Below are positions 36,886 through 48,740 of a stretch of 64,000 nucleotides of DNA, piece by piece (the stretch's first letter is position 1; every line of letters starts with the position of its first letter). Source of the stretch: Microcebus murinus (lineage: Eukaryota; Chordata; Mammalia; Primates; Cheirogaleidae); assembly GCF_040939455.1 (NCBI RefSeq), contig NC_134119.1:70945381-71009380 (forward strand), given 5' to 3'. The notes beneath the pieces were generated by a model. The model did no database searches, was not told the DNA's origin, and saw only the letters and a list, made by a program, of their open reading frames with translations. A program made the position numbers and the translations under genes.

Positions 36886-38679
36886 TTAGTGGATGTGTGA
36901 GGTCTGCTGTCGCCTCCACTCGTCCTGCCGTCGCTTCTGCTCATCCTCACCAGCCGGTCTCACGTGGGAGTGGCGGGTCCAGGCTGCTACCCCGTCAACC
37001 TTAAGAGCAGTGGGGGTAACAAGAATAATTTGAGAGGTTCCTTTCCATTTAGGCTCTAGGGTTTTACTGTTATGCCGTTTTACCCACACCTAATCCCCTG
37101 GCTGGTGATGGTGATACAAGTTTTTATTACCCTCGCTCCTTGGCCCAGTTGTCTGGGAGATGGCCAGGAGAGCCGGCCACACTTGGCTGTGAACACATTG
37201 CAGAGCTTGCACAGCCTGCAGTACCTCTCTAGGGTGATCTGGAAGAGCCTCAGGACTCACCCTGGGGATTACAGGCGTAGGGGTACCATACACAATCTCA
37301 AAGGGGGTTAGGCCCAAATGATAAGGGGCGTTCCAGGCTCGGAACAGGGCGAAGGGAAGGAGGGTCACCCAGTTCCCACCAGTCTCTAGGACCAATTTAG
37401 TTAAGGTCTCCTTTAGGGTTCTGTTCATTCTTTCTACCTGCCCTGAGCTCTGGGGATTATATGCACAATGTAACTTCCAATCCGCCCCCAGTGCCTGGGC
37501 TAGCCCTTGACTGACCTGACTTGTGAAGGCTGGCCCACTGTCAGACCCTATGCTCTCCGGCAGCCCGTACCTGGGAATTATTTCTTCCAATATTTTCTTC
37601 ACTACTATTAAGGCAGTCTCTCCTTTAGTAGGAAAAGCTTCCACCCACCCTGAGAAGGTGTCTACCATGACCAACAAATACCTGTACCCATATTTTCCAG
37701 GTCTTACCTCTGAGAAGTCTATTTCGCAAAATAATCCTGGTTGCCTTCCCCGCTCCCTGGTACCTGCATGGGTCCCTCTGATCCTCCCCGGCTGCATGAC
37801 CTGGCAGACATGGCAGCTCCGGACAATGTCTTCTGCTATCTTTCCTTGTGATTTGAATCTGATTTGTGCAGTGTCCAGCAACTGTAGCATCTTCCTTTTT
37901 CCTAGATGTGTCGTCTGGTGCAAGTGTCCTAGTAGGTGGTTCCCCAAGGTTTCAGGAACTACTAGGCGGTGCTCTCCATCTTGGAGCCAACCGTCCTTAG
38001 TCTGTGTCACCTGCAGTTTTTCTTTGGCCCAGTTTATGTTTGTGCTGGAATAATCTGGTTGGGAGGACATCTTTCCCATCCCAGGAGGTGGCAAGCTCAA
38101 ATATAGAATGTCTGTTAGTGCTGGTTCCCCCGCAGCCCTTTTTACCTCAGCGTCTGCAGCCCGGTTGCCCCGGGCTTCAAGAGAATCCCCCTTCTGGTGT
38201 CCCGGAATGTGGACTACTGCCACTGCTTTTGGCAACAAAATGGCTTCTAGCAGCTGAAGTATTTCAGGCTTATGTTCGATTTCTCTTCCCTCCGCCACGA
38301 TGAAACCTCTCTCTCTATAGAGGGCCCCATGTATGTGGACGGCCCAGAACGCATAACGACTGTCGGTGTATACTGTCAGCCTCTTTCCTTGGGCCTGGTG
38401 GAGGGCTTCCGTCAATGCCACCGGTTCCGCCTTCAGGGCTGATGTCCCCTGTGGGAGGCGTGATACCCAGATAAGCTTGCCTTGCTCATCTACTATGGCC
38501 GCCCCTGCACATCTGTGTCCGTCCTGGACGAAGCTGCTCCCATCGGTGAACCAGGTCAGGTTGCTGTTTGGAAGAGGGCGGTCTTTTAGGTCTTTCCGGG
38601 CCATCTGGGTCTCGGCCAGGATTTCGAGGCAACTGTGTTCAGGCGTTTCCGGCTCAGGAGACAGGAGTTTGGAACTCAA
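36886..38679 (-). pseudogene. ERV1 pol: RNase H and integrase, long open frame
   Basis: A 529-residue open frame (38679 down to 37090). RNase H: TDGSS near 38547 with catalytic D, E in LTEAL, D in YTDSRYAF. Integrase: zinc domain with two histidines and CHVC (near 37810), core D in EIDFSE (near 37720), D in GSDSGPAF (near 37540) and E in GQVERMN (near 37430), the D and E separated by exactly 35 residues. A single TAG at 37090-37092 separates this from the in-frame C-terminal DNA-binding domain (37089-36886, [15 protein letters not shown]). Long survival of the frame at this LTR divergence is notable. Confidence 0.93.
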
Positions 38680-39841
38680 CGCGAGGAGTGTCCAACAGAA
38701 GCCCCCGGCAGTGAGTCAGCCTCAAATTCGTAATCCATCGTCCTGGCGGCTGCTTCAGGATCCTCTCTATGGCATGAGGGGTGGTCATCTGCAAATGCTG
38801 ACCCAGGGTGAGCTTATCGGCGTCTTTGACCAGTAAAGCAGTAGCCGCGATGATTCGCAGGCAAGCCGGCCATCCCGCCGCTACCGGATCTAGCTTTTTT
38901 GACAGATGCGCCACTGGGCGCCTCCAAGGTCCTGGCGCCTGCGTGAGCACCCCCTTGACTATTCCCTTCTTGTCTACAAACAGGTGCAATGCTTTTGTGG
39001 GATCAGGGAGCGCCAGGGCCGGGGCCTCTAACATAGCTGTTCTCAAGGCTCGAAAGGCACCCTCCATCTGCACTGTCCATTTCCACGCTTGCCCTGCCTT
39101 GCACCCTTCATACAAGGGCCGAGCCTCCTCTGCGAACCCCGGAATCCAGAGGCGGCAGTACCCCACTGACCCCAGGAACTCCCGCACTTTCCGACATGAG
39201 GTCAGGCTGGGTATCCCAAGCACAGTCTGTTTCATTGCTTCTGTTAGCCACCTTTGGCCTCCCTTAATTTTATATCCTAAAGAGGTGACTTCATCCTTGC
39301 AAATCTGGGCCTTCTTGGCACTAGCCCTGTAGCCCATTTCCCCTAACACTCTGAGTAAGTTTTGTGCTCTCCAGGCAGGTCTGAAGGGTTGGAGCAGCTA
39401 ATAGTAAGTCATCTACATACTGCAGCTGGGTCACCTCTAGGTGGTTGGCACAGTACTCACCCAGGTCTTCGTGAAGGGCCTCTTGAACAAAGTGGGCAAG
39501 TTCTTAACCCTCAGTCTTGTCCAAGTCAGCTGCCCCTGGATCCCCTCTCTTCGTCCTGCCACTCAAAGGCAAATATTTATTGGCTGTGCAGGGCCACGGC
39601 TAGGCTGAAAAGGGCATCCTTTAAATCTAGGACAGTGTACCAAGTCTGCGTTGGAGGAAGGGAGCTTAGTAGGGTGTAGGGGTTTGGAACCGTAGGATGG
39701 ATGTCTAGGACACGCGTTTTGACCTCCCTGAGGTCCTGCAAAGGCCAATAATCCTTTCCACCCGGTTTCTTCACTGGCAACAAAGGAGTATCCCAGGCTG
39801 ACTGGCACCTCCGGAGAATCCCAGCGTCTAGGCGCCTTCAA
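38654..39841 (-). pseudogene. ERV1 reverse transcriptase, frameshifted
   Basis: The N-terminal fingers ([18 protein letters not shown] near 39760; LDLKDALF near 39620) are followed by a frame break near 39480-39570. The polymerase motif QYVDDLLL is intact near 39410, and the thumb/connection runs open as a 231-residue frame 39349-38654 ([16 protein letters not shown]). It overlaps the next frame at 38654-38679, so another small shift separates RT from RNase H. Confidence 0.9.
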
Positions 39842-40460
39842 ATGTGGGGCGTTTTTCCCACTCTAGCCTCCTGGGGCATGGGGTACTGTCTAACTCTGGC
39901 TGGCTCAGCCCCTGGTTTTAATTCAATGTATAGAGGTGGCCGATGCTTTGCCCACCCTGCACCCCCCGTTTCAGCCCAGGCTTTGGGAAATTCATGGAGC
40001 CAGTGCTCTATGTCCTTTTCCTGGCCCCTCACAGGCTGGTATAGTCTATACTCATCCGCCTGTGACAAGGTCAAGATTTGAGTGACCCAGGGGCTGCTAA
40101 TAAAGTTGCCTTTATCATCAGTTATTATTATTCCTTCTTCTTCAAAGTAAATTTGGGCTCTTAATTTTGTGAGTATGTCTCTCCCTAATAGTGGGGCGGG
40201 GCACTCTGGAATGACCATGAAGGTGTGACTCACTTGTCCCGAACTTAAGTCCAACTTTCATCGTGTAGTCCATCGGTAGGGCTTGGTTCCAGTTGCCCCC
40301 TGCACCCAGCTAGTCTTGTTAGACAGTTTTCCAGTGGTCTCAGTAATCACCGAATGTTCTGCCCCGTGTCTACTAGGAAATTGACTGGGCTCCCCTCCAC
40401 TAGTAAAATTACCCTGGGCTCTGGGAGGGGAACCGAACCCCATCCCCCCATTCATCCTCT
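39838..40460 (-). pseudogene. ERV1 protease, frameshifted at the active site
   Basis: The frame 40455-40258 reads through the protease start, but the catalytic DTGA motif lies across a one-base loss: the plus strand has a C run (gccccgtgtc, 40361-40370) one base short, so D-T and G-A are in different frames. The C-terminal LLGRDILTKL block is in the next frame (40254-39838), which continues into RT (LKPGAEPARVRQYPMPQEA). Confidence 0.85.
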
Positions 40461-41700
40461 ATTTGCCCCACCACCATAACCTTCTCGGAGGATTCAGCTC
40501 TACCTCCCCCCTTCCTCTTGGGGCAGTTCCTAGCCCAGTGTCCATGCTCCTTGCAATTGGCGCACTGATCCTTGCCTAGCCTCTCCCTCCAGGGTCGCTC
40601 TTGGCCTCTTGCCCCTAGCTGACCTCCTCCCGTAGCTGCAAGTAGGATCTTGGCCGTCTCTCTCTGTTAGCTTTATGCTTCTCACCTGACTAGAACTTCC
40701 TTTCCTCTAGCCTCATCCTTTCTAACTTTTCCTCAAGCATCTCTCTATTGTTGTAAACTTTCTCTGCCACTTCCAGCAAGTCTCATAGAGCTTTCTCACA
40801 TAACTATTTTCTGCACCTTATGCCTAATGTCTGGGGCTGCCTGGTTAACAAAGGCCATCATAACAGCTGCCTTGCTCTCTTCTGCAGTAGGATCTATGCA
40901 AGTGTATTGCCAAAAAGCCTCCGTGATCCTCTCTGGATATGCGGCTGGGCTCTCCTCGGACCCCTGACGAACATCTCCTACCTTAGCCAAATTGGTTGGC
41001 TTCCATGCCGCTGCTCGGAGCCCGGCCATCAGAGTCTGGCAGTAGACCCAGAGATGTCCCCTACCTTCAGCCTCACTGTAATCCCAGGGCAGCTGTTCAA
41101 GAGGAAAGGTCTGGTCAATGACTCGGTGGTTGATGGTGGGTCTGCTGTCCTCTCCTGGAACCAGCTTCCGTGCTTCCGCTTGGATTCCCTTTCTCTCTTC
41201 CGTTGTAAAAAGTACCTTGAGTAACTGTTGGAGTAAAAAGGACCGAATCTAAAAGGTTAATTACATCCCTTGGATTTTCAGAAAAAAATTGCATTTTGGG
41301 ATTTCCAATTGTAGAGGTGGAGAAGGGCCAGTACTGGCATGTCTGTTCCCCATATGCTCCGGGGGTCCCACCACTCTCAGGGGGAGCGCCCTCACGGGCT
41401 CCACATCTGGAGCCCGTCCTGTCCGCTGCCTAGTCCTGCAAGCCGTACCCCGTCAGCAGTTCTATTGCGGCCATGGATGCCGCGGGCACCACCGCCACCA
41501 CCACAAGGGGGGCATCAAAGGAGCCCTCCTTGGGCCATCCCACCCCAAATGTAGGCCACTCCCCCTCTCAAAGGGTGATAAACTTTCTTTTTCTAACCTC
41601 CAAGGACAGGTCCTGTGCCCTCACACTCACATCCTTAAAGTGACTCACGAGGATAGACAAAGGCATCGTGAGGGTTCGCCCCATTCCTGAAAAGAAGAGG
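40460..41700 (-). pseudogene. ERV1 gag, broken
   Basis: A nucleocapsid zinc knuckle CANCKEHGHWARNC (CX2CX4HX4C) at about 40510-40560 is intact. A charged arginine/glutamate-rich stretch lies upstream, and the capsid C-terminal region with the major homology segment (QGSEESPAAYPERI) is in frame 41029-40796. Capsid N-terminus and matrix toward 41700 are scattered over frames with stops. Confidence 0.85.
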
Positions 41701-42028
41701 TCCTAGACACAGGACGAACTCACTCGCACAGTGGCACAGGTGGCAGGACTAGACAGACAAGGAACAAATAACAAAACAAGTAGACGGACGAATAAATGAG
41801 AAACAATGACCCACCTATTCCGGAACCTCTCCCCGGTCCCCCTCTGACCGAGCCTCCAGCTCCAAGGCAGCCGTGGGGATTCCAAGGAGGCCAGCAGACG
41901 TCTCCGTCTGGCCTCCACCGGCCACCCACCAGCGTGTCCGCCTAGGTCCTAATGCCGGTCCGCTAGTCCGGGGCTCCAATCTATACACTCCTTCCCCGGC
42001 TCTGCGTCTTATCCAGCGGTCTGTGAGA

Positions 42029-42046
42029 ATCCCGGACGAGCCCCCA
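42029..42046 (-). promoter_or_regulatory. Proline-tRNA-type primer-binding site
   Basis: The minus strand reads TGGGGGCTCGTCCGGGAT two bases after the LTR end, an exact match to the gammaretroviral proline PBS as I know it. Confidence 0.93.
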
Positions 42047-42048
42047 AA

Positions 42049-42456
42049 TGTTATATTTGAGATTCACAGGGCCGTGGGACAGAGAGACAGAGTCACTGAG
42101 GCTGTAATTATCAAAAGGAGTTTTACTGTCTAGCTTGAGCTAGGGTCCAAGCCCCCAGAGTGCCAGCGCAGTGGCCTCTTCTTTGGGTAGGGACCCCCCT
42201 TTGTGTGCTAGTGAGCCTTTTACACCTAAGCTGTTTACATACTGATCATGCATCCGCCCCCACAGTGATTCTTACTTCATCCTGCCTCTAATAGGCTCCA
42301 AGCTGTTCCAGGTCCTAGCTGAGAGAATCCAGTTTCTGCGTTCTTTGTCTTTCTCCTCTGCATCCCATAATGTACTTATAATGCCTTGCGGTTAGCAAGC
42401 AAGCAGTAAACAGAAGCTGAAAGGTGTCCATTGTCCTTATAGCCCAGTGTCTTACA
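42049..42456 (-). repeat. 5' LTR of the ERV1 provirus
   Basis: 408 bp, colinear with 35233-35640. Its TATA region (gccttttacacc on the plus strand) has decayed while the 3' copy keeps cttttataac. Confidence 0.93.
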
Positions 42457-42775
42457 CAATGAAATAATCCTCCCAGATTTATTGACACAATTGGAACATT
42501 AGTGAACCATAAGAGCTAAATTGACTGCTGCTACACTCATGATTTGAGTTCTAACTTCCTGGCCTGACTGGTGCCACTACAGCATAAGCATGGCTGGGGA
42601 GAGTTTATGGGATCGAGTACACCAGTCTGTTATCAGCTTTTGACAACAGTGCACTGTGTTCCTGTTTGAAGTGGAATTTGTGAGTCACTGCACAGCTCAA
42701 CAGTATCTTTTAATTCTGTCTGCTTAACAGCCCATCACGTCAAAGAAGAACAAGAGAATGCTGAAGAAAACAGGT

Positions 42776-43108
42776 TTTTTTTGTTTTTTTTTTTGAGACA
42801 GAGTCTCGCTTTGTTTCCCAGGCTAGAGTGAGTGCCATGGCGTCAGCCTAGCTCACAGCAACCTCAAACTCCTGGGCTCAAGCAATCCTCCTGCCTCAGC
42901 CTCCCGAGTAGCTGGGATTACAGGCATGCGCCACCATGCCCGGCTAATTTTATATATATATTAGTTGGCCAATTAATTTCTTTCTATTTATAGTAGAGAT
43001 GGGGTCTCGCTCTTGCTCAGGCTGGTTTCGAACTCCTGACCTCGAGCAATCCGCCCGCCTCAGCCTCCCAGAGTGCTAGGATTACAGGCGTGAGCCACCG
43101 CGCCCGGC
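42776..43108 (-). repeat. Lemur-type Alu, antisense
   Basis: T-rich start, lemur insert, end cgcgcccggct; flanked by gaaaacaggtttttt on both sides. It interrupts the Charlie-like transposase N-terminus. Confidence 0.95.
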
Positions 43109-44021
43109 TGAAAACAGGTTTTTTAAAAATGAGGATTGGAAATTGCATTATCTTGCTTCTGATACTTGCTTTGTGATAGTGCAATATCAACATTTACCAC
43201 TTCGGTACGGCGCTCGTCGGCCACAAAAACTTGCCCACAGCCAGCACTCACAGTCCACATGATAATGTGTGCTGTGCATTGACGACGGATCCGTTTTGCT
43301 CTTGTGTGATGAGGAAAACTTTAAAGCACTGAAAGCTCATTTTACTTTACTAAAGGCAGCTTTACTTGTAATGTAAATCATAATGGGTAACATATACATA
43401 TATGTTTTCATTACATTAGTTTTAAATGTTCACAATTTTATTTTGATAAATGAAAAATTAGAAAAGCCATATCATGGCTGTTGGCTACAGTCGACATGCG
43501 CATACATCTGTGGCTGTCAACTATAGTTGATGCTTGTACCAAAGTGGTTAGAAATTCAGTGCTCATTAGCATTATAACACTCATTGAGGACCACAAAAAT
43601 TTTAAATTAGGTACAAGAGGTTGTATTGCAGAAATTAAAACATGAAAAGCAAAAGCACAGATAATTCTTTCAAACAGCAATAAGAAATAATGCCACTGAA
43701 TTGACTTATATACTCGGGAGAAAAAACAGAAGCTATTCAGTGATACAGAAATTGTGAAAAAATGCATTGTCAAAGTTGTAGGATGCTTAGACCCTGATAA
43801 CATTTCAAAGTATAAACAACTGCCTCTTTCATGGAGAGCCATAACTAATCAGCAGCATGAATTAGCCTTCAACTTAACACCTTCATGCAATACTTCAAAA
43901 GGAAAATATATTCCATAGAGGTTGTACTAGAAAAAAAAAAAAAAGGAAAATATATATTATTCAATTGCTTTGAATGAATCAACTGATACTAATGACTTGG
44001 CACAGGTTTTATACTTCATTC

Positions 44022-44351
<330 letters not shown>

Positions 44352-44620
44352 AAATAAAATATACTTAATTCGGGTCATAACAGAAGATTTTATTTCCTAG
44401 GAAGAGTTACTTGCTTTGGGCACTCCTGCAAACAGAACGCAGGGAATAGATATCTTCAACAACTTTCAAGAAAAATGTTGTGAAGTTTGACTGAATTTGG
44501 CAAATTTAGTAAGTGTATGTACAGATGGTGCACCTTCCATGACAGGAAAACATGAAGGGTTTATAGCACAGATTTTAAAAAGTATTAACAGATCCAGATA
44601 TTCTCATTTCTTCTCATTGT

Positions 44621-44952
44621 ATTTTTTTTTTTTTTTGAGACAGTCTCACTTTGTTGCCCAGGCTAGAGTGAGTGCTGTGGCGTCAGCCTAGCTCACAGCA
44701 ACCTCAAACTCCTGAGCTCAAGTGATCCTCCTGCCTCAGCCTCCTGAGTAACTGGGACTACAGGCATGCGCAACCATGCCCGGCTAATTTTTTCTATATA
44801 TATTAGTTGGCCAATTAATTTCTTTCTATTTATACTAGAGACGGGGTCTTGCTCTTGCTGAGGCTGGTTTCAAACTCCTGACCTTGATCTATCTGCCCGC
44901 CTCGGCCTCCCAGAGTGCTAGGATTACAGGCATGAGCCACAGTGCCTGGCCC
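44621..44952 (-). repeat. Lemur-type Alu, antisense
   Basis: Flanked by tctcattgtat / cctcattgtat; carries the lemur insert. Confidence 0.93.
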
Positions 44953-45265
44953 TCATTGTATCTTGAATCAGCAAAATCTCTGTGCTAAAGCTAATATTTT
45001 AAGTGACACTTGCAACAAATTGTAAGTATTGTTAACTGTGTTCCTGCAAATGCAACATGGCATTGTCAGTTTTGTCAGTGTCGGTGTAGCATGTTAAAGC
45101 TGAACAATGAGGTATTCAGTGTGGATTTGCCCTGTCATTTTAAAGTGCATTGGCTATTGCAGGGACAGGTATTAGCCAAAATTTTATCTCTATGAGAACA
45201 GATAGTTAAATTTATTAAGAACAAAATCAGCAATGTGAATTCTTGAAAGAAGTTTTCCATAAAAT

Positions 45266-45605
45266 GCAGCATTTCTGTGTGATATCATATGAAATCAAAA
45301 TAACTTGAATATTTCTTTGCAAGGTAAAACTAAATCTATACATGATATGTGGCCAAAAAAAAAAGTATATCTAATTGAAGTTTCTTGAATGTAGCCTTAT
45401 TTGACTACAGCTAAATTAATGCAGCCTTACAACATGAAAAGGTACCCTACATCTGAGCTAGACCACAACAGAATTGAAGATTAACCCCAGGGGTGGGTTG
45501 GGTAGGGGAACTGAAATCTTTGGTTTCAGGGTTAGTTGTTCAAGGCCAGATCCTGGGCATTCTTAAGCAAGAACACAATTAGGCACTGTAAAAGAGAGTT
45601 GTTAG
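45266..45605. other. Spacer, possibly transposon end
   Basis: AT-rich; may include the 3' end of the Charlie-like element, but no terminal repeat was recognised. Confidence 0.4.
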
Positions 45606-45937
45606 ACTGGGTGTGGTGGCTCACCCCTGTAATCCTTGCACTCTGGGAGGCCAAGGCGGGTGGATCGTTGGAGCTCATGAGCTTGAGACTAGCCTGAGCT
45701 AGAGCAAGACTCTGTTTCTACTAAAAAAAAATAGAAAGAAATTAGCTGGACAACTAAAACTATATATATAAAAAATTTTCCAGGCATGGTGGCTCATGCC
45801 TGTAGTCCCGGCAACTCGGGAGGCTGAAGCAGAAAGATTTCTTGAGCCCAGGAGTTTGAGGTTGCTGTGAGCTAGGCTAGTGGGCACTCTAGCCTGGGCA
45901 ACAGAGTGAGACGCTGTCTCAAAAAAAAAAAAAAAAG
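45606..45937 (+). repeat. Lemur-type Alu, sense
   Basis: gggtgtggtggctcacccc start, A tail, flanked by agagttgttag on both sides. Confidence 0.92.
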
Positions 45938-46253
45938 AGTTGTTAGTTAGCTTTAAGATGGAGTGACTGTTACCATTACAGTCTCATCCAGTATCATGAC
46001 TTGAAATGACAGTATATGCTAATAATTTCCAAATTTATACGTCCAGGCATGACCCTTTGCCCAATATTCAGTCGAAGGTTGAATTGCCTATGACATTACA
46101 GATATTCAAACTGACTATGCTCGAAGTTAGATTACTGGGTTTCCTTCCAAGACACCGCTACTTGCAGCCTCCCCATCTCACTCTATGGTTGCTCCGGGCC
46201 AATACATTACTTAACAGTTCGCTCACCACCTGTAGATGGAGCTGGGCCAAATA

Positions 46254-46296
46254 AGGCCCAAAAGAAGGAGGCCAAAGAAGGCCCAAAAGAAGGAGG
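46254..46296 (+). repeat. 24-bp tandem duplication upstream of the ZNF805 CpG island
   Basis: aaggcccaaaagaaggagg occurs at 46254-46272 and again at 46278-46296 (period 24). Confidence 0.8.
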
Positions 46297-46666
46297 AATG
46301 TGCAACGCGTCACAGCCGAACATCCGCTGTCCTCCTTTTGGCGGTTATTCTGACTGCTTATTTACCCCTACGCCCTGTAAGAGTATCCGAAGAGGAGATA
46401 ATGTAAGCCTTGATGTCAGGGCCAAGCGGGGCGCCGGGTTCCGGGTCTTTGCACTGGCCCTGATCCCAGGCGAATGCCCCTGCCTCCTGGACCTCGATTT
46501 CCCCGGGCGAAGAATGGACAGTTTCGCCCTTGCTCCTTGACCCCCGGAGCTGTGCTCAGGGTAGAGAGGCAGGTCTGAGCCCGGGCTCTGGGCTTGGGCG
46601 TCTCTCTCTCCCAGAGGAAGACCTGCCCGGACACAAACCTGCTGTTAAGGCGTTTGTGTAAAACAA

Positions 46667-46685
46667 ACTACGTTACCCAGAAGGC
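46667..46685 (+). promoter_or_regulatory. ZNF143/THAP11-type motif
   Basis: actacgttacccagaaggc closely resembles the SBS consensus actacaattcccagaatgc (15 of 19 bases), known from many CpG-island promoters, including those of zinc-finger genes. Confidence 0.6.
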
Positions 46686-47065
46686 ACGGCTCCGTGCGAC
46701 GCCGGCGGGCGCTGGGCCAATGACGGCCGAGGACACGGGCGTTTCCTGCCAGTCGCGGGGTTGGGGGTGGAACTTCCGGGCTCTTGGTGGCATACGTCAT
46801 TTGGGCGCGACGGTTCCGTCCACGCCGGCTGCAGTGAGGGACCGGTGTTTCGTGGCTGCTGCCTGGGCGGCTCTTGGGAAATGAGCAGGTAGGCAGCTGA
46901 GACCGACCTCTGTGTCTTGGAACGGCCCGCGAACCGCCGCGTAACGGGGGAGTGCGACAGTCAGCCAAGGTCACCGCGTCCCAGGCAGGAGGGGACGCGG
47001 CTGGGCCCGCGGGACCCGCCCTGCTCTGCGCCTCCGCGGCCCGGCTTGGTCTACAGGGTCCCAGG

Positions 47066-47095
47066 ATGGCGGCGGCGTGGACGGACCCTGCGCAG
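47066..47095 (+). CDS. ZNF805: ZNF805 first coding exon
   Basis: ATG in a good context (ccaggATGG) encodes MAAAWTDPAQ and ends in phase 0 at donor gtgagc. The '...DPAQ' end joins directly to VSVTFDDV of the next exon, the usual exon-1 structure of KRAB-ZNF genes and of ZNF805/ZNF264 in particular. Confidence 0.88.
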
Positions 47096-47519
47096 GTGAG
47101 CAGACGAGGGTTTTGGCCTTGCTGCTGCTGCTGCTGCTGGTGGTGGTTAGGAGGGGCCTCCCGGTTAGGATGGCAGCCAAGAAAAACGCGGGATTTCTCT
47201 TTGTATCTGCGCCGGTTTGTGAAAAGCGGCGCAGACTCGACAGTTAATGTCCAGTCGTAGTACATGAGAGACCGAATTACAAACGGGCAATAGCCAGGCT
47301 ATACATTAAAAGTATGACTTTGTTCTGCAGTTTGTAGCAACCTGCCCAGGAAACCAATCCACTTTTCTACAGTGGACTACTCTGGAAGCCATCCTACGTT
47401 AAGCTTCACTTGCTAGGAGCAGGATTGCTGTGTCTAAGTGACAATCCAGGAAGCTAAACGATAACTTCTGTGACATTCAGCCCCAAATGCCCAAGATTTG
47501 ATTAATAACTGACTCCCTA

Positions 47520-47850
47520 GGCCCGGTGCGTGGCTCACGCCTGTAATCCTGGCATTTTGGGAGGCCGAGGCGGGCGGATAGATCGAGGTCAGGAGTTCAA
47601 AACCAGCCTGAGCAAGAGTGAGACCCTGTCTCTACTAAAAATAGAAAGAAATTAATTGGCCAACTAAAAATATATAGAAAAAATTAGCCGGGCATGGTGG
47701 CGCATGCCTGTAGTCCCAGCTACTCGGGAGGCTGAGGTAGGAGGATCGCTTGAGCCCAGGAGTTTGAGGTTGCTGTGAGCTAGGCTGACGCTTAGCTCTA
47801 GCCTGGACAACAAAGCGAAACTCTGCCTCAAAAAATAAATAAATAAATAA
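47520..47850 (+). repeat. Lemur-type Alu, sense
   Basis: Flanked by aataactgactcccta / aataactgacccccta; lemur insert and (aaat)n tail. Confidence 0.93.
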
Positions 47851-48089
47851 CTGACCCCCTAATTTTTGTCCATGATTCCAACATAGGACCAATCTATACA
47901 TGCACCCTACCCAGGGAAAGCTATATATACACCTTATCCAGTCATATCGGATGACCTGCTTCTAGTTAGCACACCTACAGCTTCCCGTTGCCAACAGTGT
48001 CAGTCCTCTGATTGGTGCTGAGTAATTGGTTAGAGAATAAATAAATTAGGCTCCACGCCAGGGATTCCCATCACACACATAATCCAAAC

Positions 48090-48370
48090 TCTCAGCCATG
48101 TCCTGCAAGTCCCTACCCTATCTACCCTGGCTGACCACCTCTAACTTTGTTTCCTTCCCTTTCCTTACTTCCTGCTCTTCAGACACACCAGCCTGATCAT
48201 GCAAAGCTCTTTTCCACCTCCTAGCCTTCACCCATGCAGTTCCCTCTGCCTCAGACACTGTCCTCAGATCTCTGCAAGATTGCCTTTCACATCTTTTTGG
48301 CTCTGTTTAAATGTCGCCTCTCTTTGGAGAGGCCTTTCCTGGCAGTTCAGGCTAAAGTAGCTTCTTCTCC
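48090..48370. repeat. LINE-2-like fragment
   Basis: 'ttccttacttcctgctcttcag', 'ctctgcctcagacactg', 'tttggctctgtttaaatgtc' and 'ggagaggcctttcctgg' follow the L2 3' region. Confidence 0.6.
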
Positions 48371-48489
48371 ATTTGCCTTTGGTTTGCCTTTTTTATATAA
48401 GGAATCTGGCAAAATTTTAAAAATTGCTGAATTGAGGTCTCAGATGTTGCGAGGGCAAAGAGTGCGAATAACATAGGAATCATAATATT

Positions 48490-48740
48490 TGGCACTCATT
48501 GAGGCTTGATGTAAACTGAGGGGTGGGTGATATTTATTTCATTTAATCCTGATCTCAGAGTAAGATTCTATTATTAACACTGTTTTACAATGAGAAGACC
48601 TCAAGATTCTTACTTTTTTTTTTGCCCTGTGAGGAGCTCTTCATCATCACCACATGTTTAATTACTTGCCCAAAGTCACACAGCACTTAAGTAGCAGAAA
48701 CTCATAATTAGTATGTGGACCACCAGAGCCTTTGTTTTTA
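48490..48740. repeat. Ancient MIR/L2-type repeat
   Basis: 'ggcactcattgaggc', 'atttcatttaatcctgatc', 'ttacaatgagaagac' and 'gcccaaagtcacacagc' follow an old mammalian repeat pattern. Confidence 0.5.

Larger units (their letters stand above)
35233..42456 (-). mobile_element. ERV1-class (gammaretrovirus-like) provirus, minus strand
   Basis: Two 408-bp LTRs in the same orientation, each tgttat...cttaca on the plus strand, with an exact 4-bp duplication caat (35229-35232 and 42457-42460), the size usual for gammaretroviruses. Next to the 5' LTR is a proline-tRNA-type primer binding site; next to the 3' LTR a polypurine tract. Between lie gag, pro, RT, RNase H, integrase and env in normal order. 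The whole is 7.2 kb, shortened mainly in env. By eye the LTRs differ at roughly one site in ten, so the insertion is old, yet the RNase H-integrase frame is open for 529 residues. Confidence 0.95.
46300..47270 (+). promoter_or_regulatory. ZNF805: CpG-island promoter of the KRAB zinc-finger gene
   Basis: Dense CpG (gccgaacatccgctg, gccggcgggcgctggg, gacgccggcg, acgtcatttgggcgcgacgg) rising at 46300 and fading after the first coding exon. Elements seen: a CCAAT box (ggccaatgac, about 46713), a CRE-like tacgtcat (about 46794) and a ZNF143-type site (46667-46685). The initiator ATG of ZNF805 at 47066 lies inside. Open frames of up to 206 residues on the minus strand are GC artefacts. No TATA box was seen, which is usual for KRAB-ZNF promoters. 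Confidence 0.85.

Noticed and set aside
46645..47265. 206-residue open frame on the minus strand
   Set aside because: It overlies the CpG island and first exon of ZNF805. Long frames are expected in GC-rich DNA, and it has no recognisable domain.
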